Below are positions 15,631 through 22,895 of a stretch of DNA of 64,000 nucleotides, piece after piece. This stretch comes from SXTU01 sp964496695 (GTDB taxonomy: Bacteria; Verrucomicrobiota; Verrucomicrobiia; Limisphaerales; SXTU01). The stretch lies in NCBI GenBank assembly GCA_964496695.1, contig CAZCBE010000012.1, positions 1-64,000 on the forward strand, read 5' to 3'. Within the stretch, counting starts at the first letter, position 1. Every line of letters begins with the position of its first letter. The position numbers and the translations under genes are program-made. The notes beneath the pieces are model-generated. The model had not been told where the DNA came from, ran no database searches, and saw only the letters and a list, made by a program, of their open reading frames with translations.

Positions 15631-17682
15631 CTAGCCCAACGCCGCCCGCATCGCCGCAAACATGTCCTTCGCGCTCGCCTGCGTGACCGGCTGCTTGCCC
15701 TTCTCCTCCGCGTCCTCAATGAGGTTCGCCGGGAGTTCCTTCAGGAAGGGCGACGGATGGCACGGCATGACCTGCCCATACTTCTTCCGCCCGCCGCAGT
15801 GCGAGATCATCAGCTCCCGCTTCGCGCGCGTGATGGCGACGTAGAAGAGCCGCCGCTCCTCGTCCATCGTGCCCTCGACCTTCGACCGCGAGTGCGGCAG
15901 CAGCCCATCCTCCAGGCCCACGACATACACATGCGGATACTCCAGCCCCTTGCAGGAGTGCATCGTGATGAGCGTCACGGCGTCCCCGGCCTCCTTCTCC
16001 TCCACCCGTTCCGTGTCGAGGGTGATGTTCTCCAGAAATGCGTCGAGCCGTTCGGACAGCGGCTTGCCCTCGCCCTCGCGGTCCATCGTGGCCACCAGGT
16101 CGCGCAGGCTGCGGATGCGATTCTCGGCCGCCTCCTGGTTCTTCTCGCTGCGGTGGAGTTCGTTGTAGTAGCCGACCTCGTTCAGAAACTTCTCCGACCA
16201 CTGCTGGAGCGCCTCCGGGTGCTCCGCGAGCGCGGTGTCCCCCAGCTTCGCGCGCGTGTCCTCGACCAGCGTGAGAAACTCCTGGATCGCCTCGCGCGGC
16301 CGCGTTTGAAAGCTGGCCTGCACGTCCGTGTGCCGCATGGCGGTGAAGACCGAGCAATGCCGCTCCTGGCTCGCGCCCAGCAGCCGCTCCATCGTCACGT
16401 CGCTCAGGCCGCGCGCCGGGACATTCGCGATGCGCAGCAGGCTCACGTCGTCGTGCGGGTTCAGGAACGTCTTCACGTAGGCGAGGAAATCCCGCACCTC
16501 GCGCCGGTCAAAGAAGCTCTGACCGCCGATCAGGTGATAACGGATGCTCGCCTTGCGCAGCTCCATTTCAATGGGCCGCGCCTGCAGGTTCGTGCGGAAG
16601 AGAATCGCCTGGTCGCCCCACGGCACGCGCTGGGTCATGCGCTTGAACTCGATGGCCTCGGCCACCGTGCGCGCCTCGAGCTCCTCGTTCTCGAATGCCT
16701 GCAACTGGATTTTCGAGCCCTCCCCGTTCTGCGACCACAGGTTCTTGCCGCGCCGCCGGGCGTTGTTCTTGATGACCGCGTTGGCCGCCTGGAGGATCGT
16801 GTTCGTCGAGCGGTAGTTCTGCTCCAGCTTCACCACCTTCACCTCGGGGAAATGCTTTTCGAGGTCGAGCAGGTTGGCCACCTCCGCACCACGCCAGCCG
16901 TAGATGGACTGGTCATCGTCACCGACCACGCACAGGTTGCGGTGCTTCTGCGTGAGCGAGTGGACGAGTTGGAACTGCGCGGCATTGGTGTCCTGATACT
17001 CGTCCACCATCACGTAGCGGAAACGCGCGCGGCAGGCGTCGAGCGCGTCCGGGTGCTCGTTGAAGAGGCGCAGCGTGAGGAGGATAAGGTCATCGAAGTC
17101 CACCGCGTTGCAGGCCTTGAGCGCGGATTCGTATTTCTTGCGCACATGCTCGGCGAGCGCGGAAACATTGGGGTCCTTGAAGGCTGCCTCGGCCTGCGCG
17201 CCGCCGTTCTTGAACTTGCTGAGCAAACCCAGCACCACGCGCGCATCGGTCTGCTCGCCCTTCGCGGAGATGTTCGCGAGAATCTTCTTGATCGTGCTGA
17301 GCTGCTCAGACTCGTCGTAGATGACGAAGTTCTTCTTGTAGCCCAGCAGCTCGATGTGCTGCCGCAGGATGCGGACGCAGAGCGAATGAAAGGTGGAGAT
17401 GGTCGGGCGCGACGGCTTCGTCTCGCCGTCGTCGTCGGAATGGCGACGCGGTTGGCGGGGGACGAGCTGGTTGACGCGTTCGAGCATTTCGCGCGCGGCC
17501 TTGTTGGTGAAGGTGACGGCCAGGATGTTCTCCGGTGCGATGCCGCGCTCGACCATGTGCGCAATGCGAAACGTGATCACACGCGTCTTGCCCGTGCCCG
17601 CCCCGGCGAGGATGAGCACCGGCCCGCGAATCGTCTCGACGGCGTCGCGTTGCTCGGGGTTCAGCGTGTTCAGGTTCAGCAT
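15631..17682 (-). CDS. UvrD/Rep/PcrA-type ATP-dependent 3'-5' DNA helicase
   Basis: 683 aa from the ATG at 17682 ('MLNLNTLNPEQRDAV'). The frame stays open 31 codons upstream, but only through heptamer repeat sequence. Superfamily 1 motifs are complete: Q motif, Walker A 'LILAGAGTGKTRV', Ia 'TFTNKAAREM', II 'VDEYQDTN', III 'GDDDQSIYGWRGAE', V 'LITMHSCKGLEYPHVY', VI 'FYVAITRAKREL'. It unwinds DNA in repair and replication restart. At about 680 aa it is close to Rep/PcrA in length, slightly short at the C-terminus, where 'KDMFAAMRAALG' ends the protein. Confidence 0.9.
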   Translation of the reverse strand: MLNLNTLNPEQRDAVETIRGPVLILAGAGTGKTRVITFRIAHMVERGIAPENILAVTFTNKAAREMLERVNQLVPRQPRRHSDDDGETKPSRPTISTFHSLCVRILRQHIELLGYKKNFVIYDESEQLSTIKKILANISAKGEQTDARVVLGLLSKFKNGGAQAEAAFKDPNVSALAEHVRKKYESALKACNAVDFDDLILLTLRLFNEHPDALDACRARFRYVMVDEYQDTNAAQFQLVHSLTQKHRNLCVVGDDDQSIYGWRGAEVANLLDLEKHFPEVKVVKLEQNYRSTNTILQAANAVIKNNARRRGKNLWSQNGEGSKIQLQAFENEELEARTVAEAIEFKRMTQRVPWGDQAILFRTNLQARPIEMELRKASIRYHLIGGQSFFDRREVRDFLAYVKTFLNPHDDVSLLRIANVPARGLSDVTMERLLGASQERHCSVFTAMRHTDVQASFQTRPREAIQEFLTLVEDTRAKLGDTALAEHPEALQQWSEKFLNEVGYYNELHRSEKNQEAAENRIRSLRDLVATMDREGEGKPLSERLDAFLENITLDTERVEEKEAGDAVTLITMHSCKGLEYPHVYVVGLEDGLLPHSRSKVEGTMDEERRLFYVAITRAKRELMISHCGGRKKYGQVMPCHPSPFLKELPANLIEDAEEKGKQPVTQASAKDMFAAMRAALG

Positions 17683-17733
17683 CGGCGCGCGGAGTGTAGG
17701 AGCGGACGGAGTGAAGGCAAGCGTGAGCGGGGT

Positions 17734-17910
17734 GAAATTCCAAAAACCAAATTCCAAGTTCCAAAGAAGCTCCAAGTTCCAAATTCCAAGGCGTCCGTGA
17801 CCCTGATGGCTGCCCCGGCCTGTTGGGCCTCAAGGCTCCCAAGAGCACCGCAATTGAAGCTTGGAGCTTGGAATTTCTTTGGAATTTGAAGCTTGGGATT
17901 TGGAATTTTC
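17734..17910. repeat. Heptamer inverted repeat, CCAAATT/TTGGAAT type
   Basis: Left arm 17734-17790 (CCAAATTCCAAGTTCC-like) and right arm 17853-17910 (GGAATTTGAAGCTTGG-like), separated by about 60 unique bases. It fills the space between the helicase start and the maf stop. Reading frames entering it give the nonsense heptapeptide 'WNLEFGI'. Confidence 0.75.
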
Positions 17911-17920
17911 CCCACGCCTC

Positions 17921-18496
17921 CTACCTCCGATGCCAGCACGCCAGCTCATGCTTCACCCGCTCCACCGGCAGGCCCACCACGTTGCTGAACGAGCCGTCAA
18001 TGCGGTCCACGATTTGATCGCCGCGGTCTTGGATCGCGTAGGCCCCGGCCTTGTCGAGCGGCTGGATGGCATCCAGGTAGGCTTTGATCTGCGCGGCGGT
18101 CAGCGCCTTGAACCGCACGTTCGTCGTCTCGGCGAAGAGCCGGCAACTGCGACGGTCCAGATGCAGCAGGCAGACGGCGGTGACCACCTGGTGCGTGTGG
18201 CCGGCCAGCTCGCGCAGCATCCGTTGCGCATCAGCCGTGTCCGCTGGCTTGCCATAGAGCGTGGTGCCCAGATAGACGAGCGTGTCCGCGCCCAGCACGA
18301 GCGCCTGCGGGTGCTGCTTGGCCACGGCACGGGCCTTGCGGTAGGCGTTCACCAGGCACAGCTCGCGCGCAGTGAAATCCTCCTGATGCGCCTCCTCGGC
18401 CGCGCTGACCAGCACCGAGAACTTCAGCCCCAGCCCGCGCAGCAGGTCCGCGCGGCGCGGCGAGGCGGAGGCGAGGATGAGGGGCGGGAGAGTCAT
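17921..18496 (-). CDS. maf: Maf-like nucleotide pyrophosphatase
   Basis: 191 aa, the usual Maf length. Family motifs: 'LILASASPRRADLL' at the N-terminus, 'LVLGADTLVYLG' with the catalytic Asp, 'GKPADTADAQRML' and 'DKAGAYAIQDRG'. The last ('KAGAYAIQ') is the signature of the dTTP/UTP-hydrolysing YhdE group. Maf proteins remove non-canonical or excess nucleotides and are linked to septum formation arrest. It is followed on the same strand by the helicase after a repeat. Confidence 0.92.
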   Translation of the reverse strand: MTLPPLILASASPRRADLLRGLGLKFSVLVSAAEEAHQEDFTARELCLVNAYRKARAVAKQHPQALVLGADTLVYLGTTLYGKPADTADAQRMLRELAGHTHQVVTAVCLLHLDRRSCRLFAETTNVRFKALTAAQIKAYLDAIQPLDKAGAYAIQDRGDQIVDRIDGSFSNVVGLPVERVKHELACWHRR

Positions 18497-18501
18497 GGGA
18501 A

Positions 18502-18574
18502 AAGTGATTAGTAATTAGTGTTTAGTGGCTGGGTGTTTGCGATTCGGACAGTGAGGACTAAACACTAATTACTT
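18502..18574. repeat. Short heptamer inverted repeat, TTAGTGT type
   Basis: Left arm AGTGATTAGTAATTAGTGTT (from 18503) contains TTAGTAA, TTAGTGT and TTAGTGG in 7-base register. The right arm GACTAAACACTAATTACTT is at 18556-18574. The loop is about 27 bases. It fills the whole gap between DUF58 and maf. The same ACTAATTACT word appears inside the coding sequence at 23569. Confidence 0.7.
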
Positions 18575-18581
18575 CTCCCCT

Positions 18582-19538
18582 TCATCCCCGCCTTCGGCGC
18601 TTCTCCCGCGTGTCAAAAAACTTCCCCAGCACCGCCGCATACGGCTGGTCCGTGCGGAGCTGGATGGCGTCTATGCCGATGGTGCGGAAGGCGCGGCGGA
18701 GCGAACCCTGGAAGAGCGCCTGCCGCTCGGCGAACTCGGCGCGTTGCCGCGCGTTGCCGGTGTGAATCTCCACCACCTCGCCCGTCTCCGCGTCCTTGAG
18801 CACGAGGCGGCCCAGCGCGGGCAGCTCCAGCTCGTAGCGGTCCGTGATCTGCACGGCCACGAGGTCGTGACGCCGATGCGCCTGCCGCAGCGCCACCTGC
18901 GTGGCGGGCGCGAGCGGTTCGGCGGCGGGCAGCGGCGCGACCGTCATCCGGCCGCTGCCGAACCGCACCGGCGCGCGCGCTTCGAGGAAGTCCGACAGCA
19001 CCACCACCACCGACTTGTGCGGCAGCATGCGGCTGACGAAGTGCAGCGCCCCCGGCAGATCGGTGCCGTGGCGCTTCGGCTCGAAGAAGAGAATCTCGCG
19101 GATCACCCGCAGCACATGGCGGCGGCCCTTGCGCGGCGGGATGAACTTCTCCACCTCGTCGCTGAAGAGCACGAGGCCCACCTTGTCGTTGTTCCGAATG
19201 GCCGAGAAGGCCAGCACCGAGGCGATCTCGGCGGCCAGCTCGCGCTTGGACTGCTCGCCGGAGCCGAACAGGCCGGAGCCGCTGAGGTCCACCACGAGCA
19301 TCACCGTCAGCTCGCGCTCCTCGACGAACTTCTTGATGAAGGGGTGGTTCATGCGCGCGGTGACGTTCCAGTCAATCGCCCGCACGTCATCGCCGGCCTG
19401 ATACTCGCGCACCTCGTCGAAGTTCATGCCCTGCCCCTTGAACACACTGTGATACGCGCCGGACACGGACTCGGACACGAGCCGGTTCGTGCGGATCTCG
19501 ATCTGGCGGATTTTCTTGAGCAGCTCGCGCGGGATCAT
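18582..19538 (-). CDS. DUF58 domain-containing protein
   Basis: 318 aa. The DUF58 signature is 'REYQAGDDVRAIDWNVTARM' at about 45-64, followed by a von Willebrand A-like part with 'LVVDLSGSGLFGSG' (a MIDAS-like DxSxS) and 'VVVLSDFLEA'. DUF58 proteins are usually encoded beside MoxR AAA+ ATPases and act as substrate adaptors in assembly or maturation of envelope complexes. No MoxR gene is in this window. It overlaps the preceding gene by four bases (ATGA). Basic tail KRRRRG. Confidence 0.9.
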   Translation of the reverse strand: MIPRELLKKIRQIEIRTNRLVSESVSGAYHSVFKGQGMNFDEVREYQAGDDVRAIDWNVTARMNHPFIKKFVEERELTVMLVVDLSGSGLFGSGEQSKRELAAEIASVLAFSAIRNNDKVGLVLFSDEVEKFIPPRKGRRHVLRVIREILFFEPKRHGTDLPGALHFVSRMLPHKSVVVVLSDFLEARAPVRFGSGRMTVAPLPAAEPLAPATQVALRQAHRRHDLVAVQITDRYELELPALGRLVLKDAETGEVVEIHTGNARQRAEFAERQALFQGSLRRAFRTIGIDAIQLRTDQPYAAVLGKFFDTREKRRRRG

Positions 19539-20041
19539 GGTCGGGTCTGAATTGCTCGGCGGGACTTCCTAGGTGCAACGCGTTTTCTGGGCGATGTTTC
19601 AACGGCCAGTTTTCGGAACCGAATTACGACCTCATCACCGGTGTCGAAAAGCATCCGATGCTCAATCTGGTTGCGATCCACAACTTCGATTTCGTGATAG
19701 CCGAGGTCGGAGTTTTGGAACCAGCCGCCTTGCGCGCCGGTCACGGCGAACGCGGAAACACCCTCGTAGCGGATTGCGATGTGCAATTCACCCGGGCGCT
19801 TGCCCTCCGAAAGCGGACGGTAATCGTAGCCGTTCAACGTGAGTGAGAGTGTCGCTGCGTCCGAATCCAACGCGATACTTTCCACCCGGGCGTCATGCAG
19901 GGAGACCGTCTCGACCAGGCGAAGGATTTCAGCAGAGAGTTTCGGGCGAACCGAATTGATGTAAGCGCTGTATCGCTCGTTGGTGTCATCGCCCTCCTCC
20001 AGCGCTGTCTCGGACCACCAGGTTGACGTGTAGTATTTCAA
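19535..20041 (-). CDS. Small protein coupled to DUF58, resembling DUF4085
   Basis: 168 aa. The start 'MKYYTSTWW' and the beta-rich middle ('LSLTLNGYDYRPLS', 'ELHIAIRYEGV') resemble DUF4085-type proteins, which begin 'M-K/R-Y-F/Y-T-x-x-W'. This is weak evidence. The C-terminus is basic (PRKRVAPRKSRR). Base composition looks a little lower in GC than the neighbours. The stop overlaps the DUF58 start in ATGA, implying translational coupling. Confidence 0.6.
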   Translation of the reverse strand: MKYYTSTWWSETALEEGDDTNERYSAYINSVRPKLSAEILRLVETVSLHDARVESIALDSDAATLSLTLNGYDYRPLSEGKRPGELHIAIRYEGVSAFAVTGAQGGWFQNSDLGYHEIEVVDRNQIEHRMLFDTGDEVVIRFRKLAVETSPRKRVAPRKSRRAIQTRP

Positions 20042-20171
20042 GCGTATCAGCGTTCGGTTTCACGACTTCGCCTCGAACTCAGAGCTGTCAAAGCCACCGG
20101 CAATTCGCATGGCAGCAAGATGGCGCAAGCCGGGATTTTCGTCGAGCCGCAAGCGTGCCGGGCTGACACAG

Positions 20172-20280
20172 CGGAGCGCGGGTCTGTGACCCGTAGCGAC
20201 TTCCGAATGCCCGTTCTGCTGGCATACTCGAAATCTCACTGACAAGGGTAGCCGCTGCGGCTCGCAGGCCCGGGCTCCGG
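20172..20280. repeat. GCGCGGGTCTGTGACCC-type inverted repeat
   Basis: Left arm CGGAGCGCGGGTCTGTGACC (20172 onward) and right arm GGCTCGCAGGCCCGGGCTCC (ending near 20280). Same family as 8203-8313, 12209-12317 and 61660-61780. It lies between two divergent genes (20041 minus, 20337 plus), so promoters for both must lie in or next to it. Confidence 0.7.
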
Positions 20281-20336
20281 GGCGGGGCAAGCTGCGCCCT
20301 TCCCGAAACGGGCTTGCCTTTTTTGCCCCCGCCGAA

Positions 20337-21179
20337 ATGATGCGCCCCATGCTCAAGCAATTCCTTTCACCCAAGTATTTCGTTCCGGCCCTCGCCATTG
20401 GCATCGTCGCCGCGCTGACCGCGGCGGACGCGCCCGGCCGCAAGGGCGTCGGCTATACCTCCACCCCGCTCATCCCGGGCACCCAGTGGCACGTCCACGA
20501 CGGCGACCGCCCCGTGCCGCGCCTGGTCACCCCGGCGGCGACCTTCAGCCACCTCGCCCCGCCGCCTTCCGACGCCACGGTGCTTTTCGACGGCAAGGAT
20601 CTCTCCAAATGGTCCGGTCCCGGTGGCGAGGCGAAGTGGAAGATCGAGGACGGCTACATGGAGGTCGCGCCCAAGAGCGGCAGCATCCGCACCAAGGACG
20701 GGTTTGCCGACTTCCAGTTGCACTTGGAGTTCGCGACGCCCGCGAAGGTGGACGGCAGCAGCCAGGGCCGCGGCAACAGCGGCGTGCTCTTCAACGGCAT
20801 CTACGAGGTGCAGGTGCTGGACTCCTTCGAGAACCCGACCTACCCCGACGGCCAGTGTGCCGCTCTCTACGGCCAGTCCCCGCCGCTGGTCAACGCCAGC
20901 AAGAAGCCCGGCGAGTGGCAGAGCTACGACATCATCTGGGAGTCCCCACGCTGGGATGCCGAGGGCAAGATCGCCAAGAAGGCGGCCGTGACGGTGATCC
21001 ACAACGGCGTGGTGGTGCACCATCGCAAGGAATACCAGGGCCACACGCCGCACCAGAACAACGGCAATTACAACAAGCCGCATCCGCCCGACGTCTTCAT
21101 CCAGCTCCAGGACCACAACAACCCGATGCGCTTCCGCAACATCTGGCTGCGCAGCCTGGGCGAATACGACAAGCCCTGA
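20337..21179 (+). CDS. DUF1080 (3-keto-disaccharide hydrolase-type) exported protein
   Basis: 280 aa. The N-terminal signal is likely residues 1-30 ('FVPALAIGIVAALTAADAPG'). The DUF1080 concanavalin-like domain starts with 'ATVLFDGKDLSKWSGP' (about 80) and continues with 'GDxQLHLEF'-type 'FADFQLHLEFATP', 'GRGNSGVLFNGIYEVQVLDSF' and 'GEWQSYDIIWESPRW', ending 'FIQLQDHNNPMRFRNIWLR'. The family hydrolyses 3-keto-glycosides in sugar degradation and is very abundant in Planctomycetes and Verrucomicrobia. No 3-keto-forming oxidoreductase is adjacent. Confidence 0.88.
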   Translation: MMRPMLKQFLSPKYFVPALAIGIVAALTAADAPGRKGVGYTSTPLIPGTQWHVHDGDRPVPRLVTPAATFSHLAPPPSDATVLFDGKDLSKWSGPGGEAKWKIEDGYMEVAPKSGSIRTKDGFADFQLHLEFATPAKVDGSSQGRGNSGVLFNGIYEVQVLDSFENPTYPDGQCAALYGQSPPLVNASKKPGEWQSYDIIWESPRWDAEGKIAKKAAVTVIHNGVVVHHRKEYQGHTPHQNNGNYNKPHPPDVFIQLQDHNNPMRFRNIWLRSLGEYDKP

Positions 21180-21202
21180 ATGCTGACGGGCGCAGCGCCG
21201 CC

Positions 21203-21441
21203 GGGTAGCACAGGCTACCAGCCTGTGCCGAGCGGCTACCAGCCGCTCGGAACGACGATGGCGCGCGAACTGTTCGGTGCTCAAACAGACGGGTGGCCGT
21301 CCCGCCGGTGCTGCCCGGTTTCGCTTCATCTGTCGGGTTGAACCCGAATTCCAGAAAGCACCTCGAATCTGAGCGGGAGCAGTTTGAGCGCGTATTGAAG
21401 TGCGGTGACTTGTCACCGCTTTCCGCAGGCGACTTGTCGCC
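21203..21441. repeat. Palindromic modules in the 21180-21604 gap
   Basis: No gene is seen in this 425-base gap. 21203-21261 holds the 'cacaggctaccagcctgtg' and 'gagcggctaccagccgctc' palindromes. 21262-21310 matches 15120-15180 in reverse. 21402-21419 (GCGGTGAC-TT-GTCACCGC) and 21428-21441 (GGCGAC-TT-GTCGCC) are two sister hairpins with the same loop. Near 21558-21585 is TTCGCGTGTTTCGCGGGC, also found at 63931-63948. Confidence 0.65.
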
Positions 21442-21604
21442 GTCGAAATCCTAAGCGGTTCCGGTTCCACAAGGGCATTCGGCGGTGCCAGCCCGAAGTT
21501 GCCCGCCCCCCAGGGTGGAAAGCGAATCACCGCAGATCGGACCGCCGCCCGCCCCAATTCGCGTCTATTCGCGTGTTTCGCGGGCAACCCTCCCCGCCTT
21601 GCCG

Positions 21605-22504
21605 CTAAAACTTCCCGTTGAGCGTCGCGGAGACGTAGCCCGCGCCGTTGTCGGTGAGCTGGGTGCCCGCGCTGAAGTAGTGCCAGCGGCGCTCGATGGC
21701 GAAGCCGCCTTCGAGCCCGAGATTGAAGTGCCGGTTGAAGCTGTAGTTGAAGCCCGCCCCGAGGCGGCATTCGCGATAGTCGAGCATCTGATTGTCGAGC
21801 GTCGGGTTGGCGGCGGTCCGGGTGCCAAAATTCCGGCCTACGCGATAGGCGACCTGCCGCCATTCCGCACCGGTGTAGAGCAGCAGCTCGTCGGTGGCCT
21901 GAAACTCAATGCGCGGCCGGGGCATGACGAGGCTGAGCGTCCAGTATTCCGCGAAACGCCAGCGCACGCCTGGCCCGCCGAACACGGGATACTCGGACCG
22001 CAGGTCCACATAGAGGCCGAGCAACCACATGAGGTCCTCGTCCGCCTGCCAGGCCAGCACGGTGTTGAACGGCATGTTCACGTCGCCGAAGCTGATGTCC
22101 GCGAAGTCGCTGTAGATGCCGGGGCGGGCGTTGACCCAGAGGGAAAGGTTGTTGCGCAGCGCCCAGTTGCCGGTGAGCTGGAGGCCGATGTTGCCCAGCG
22201 TGTTGGGAATCGGCACGCCGGGGGACGTGCTGAAGTCGTTGCGGCGATACTCGGCCGCCACCCGGAACGTGAAGTCGTCCGTCCCGCGCGCCGCGATGCC
22301 ACCGACGACGTGCATATGGGTGGATTCCACATTGCCGAGCCGGGCGGTGCCCACGGAGAGCCGGGAGCCGGAGAGATAGGCGGCGCCGGCCTCATACTCG
22401 AGCTGCAGGGGGTTGCCGCGCGGCGGGACGTGCCAGTAGTCCGCACGGGCGGACACCGCTGTGAGCGTCACCGCCATCCCGAGAAGCACCGAGAGCGTCT
22501 TCAT
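21605..22504 (-). CDS. Outer-membrane beta-barrel-like protein (DUF6268 type)
   Basis: 299 aa. Signal peptide 1-21 ('LLGMAVTLTAVSARA'). The mature part alternates polar and hydrophobic residues in many short strands ('FTFRVAAEYRRNDF', 'IGLQLTGNWALRNNLSLWVN', 'TLSLVMPRPRIEFQATDELLLYTGAEW') and ends in Phe, as outer-membrane barrels do. The pattern of a 'GPGVRWRFAEYWTLSLVMPRPRI' segment fits DUF6268 proteins. Ligand and role are unknown. Confidence 0.65.
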   Translation of the reverse strand: MKTLSVLLGMAVTLTAVSARADYWHVPPRGNPLQLEYEAGAAYLSGSRLSVGTARLGNVESTHMHVVGGIAARGTDDFTFRVAAEYRRNDFSTSPGVPIPNTLGNIGLQLTGNWALRNNLSLWVNARPGIYSDFADISFGDVNMPFNTVLAWQADEDLMWLLGLYVDLRSEYPVFGGPGVRWRFAEYWTLSLVMPRPRIEFQATDELLLYTGAEWRQVAYRVGRNFGTRTAANPTLDNQMLDYRECRLGAGFNYSFNRHFNLGLEGGFAIERRWHYFSAGTQLTDNGAGYVSATLNGKF

Positions 22505-22723
22505 GCGTGGGGAAGGGTGGGTGATTCAGGGCCGTTTGGCAAGGCGCGGATTGACCGGCGCGGATTGGCACGGAGTGAAACACCCCGGGAGTTGCGGCAG
22601 CAGCCCGGCGAGCCAGGGCCAAAGCCTGGAGCCATTGAGACTCGGTCAGCGGGATGGGGTTAGGTAGTTGCGGCGATCACCGGCACCTGCGCCACCGGCG
22701 GCATCGTGCTGCACGTCGCAGCC

Positions 22724-22774
22724 GCTCTCCCTCACCCCGTCCCTCTCCCAGCGGGAGAGGGCAGGGGCGAGGGA
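22724..22774. repeat. REP-like palindrome CCCTCTCCCAGCGGGAGAGGG
   Basis: A strong palindrome (22741-22761) flanked by further inverted bases (CCCTCACCCC ... GGGGCGAGGG). It resembles the REP-like hairpin common in many GC-rich genomes. It lies in the 22505-22895 gap, which otherwise shows nothing gene-like. The reading frame upstream of 22896 passes through it and is not considered coding. Confidence 0.6.
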
Positions 22775-22895
22775 GCGCGGCCACCCGCTGCAACCGAGTG
22801 GCCAAGCACCGAGGAGCATTGCTCAGAGGACAAATCGCGCCGGCTCCACCGGGGTTTTCCTTGCGACCCTGCAGGCCTTCGCGAAAACTGCGTCC

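Noticed and set aside
15268..17889. 873-codon plus-strand open frame
   Set aside because: Antisense to the UvrD-like helicase, whose motifs are complete. Its ends run through heptamer repeats.
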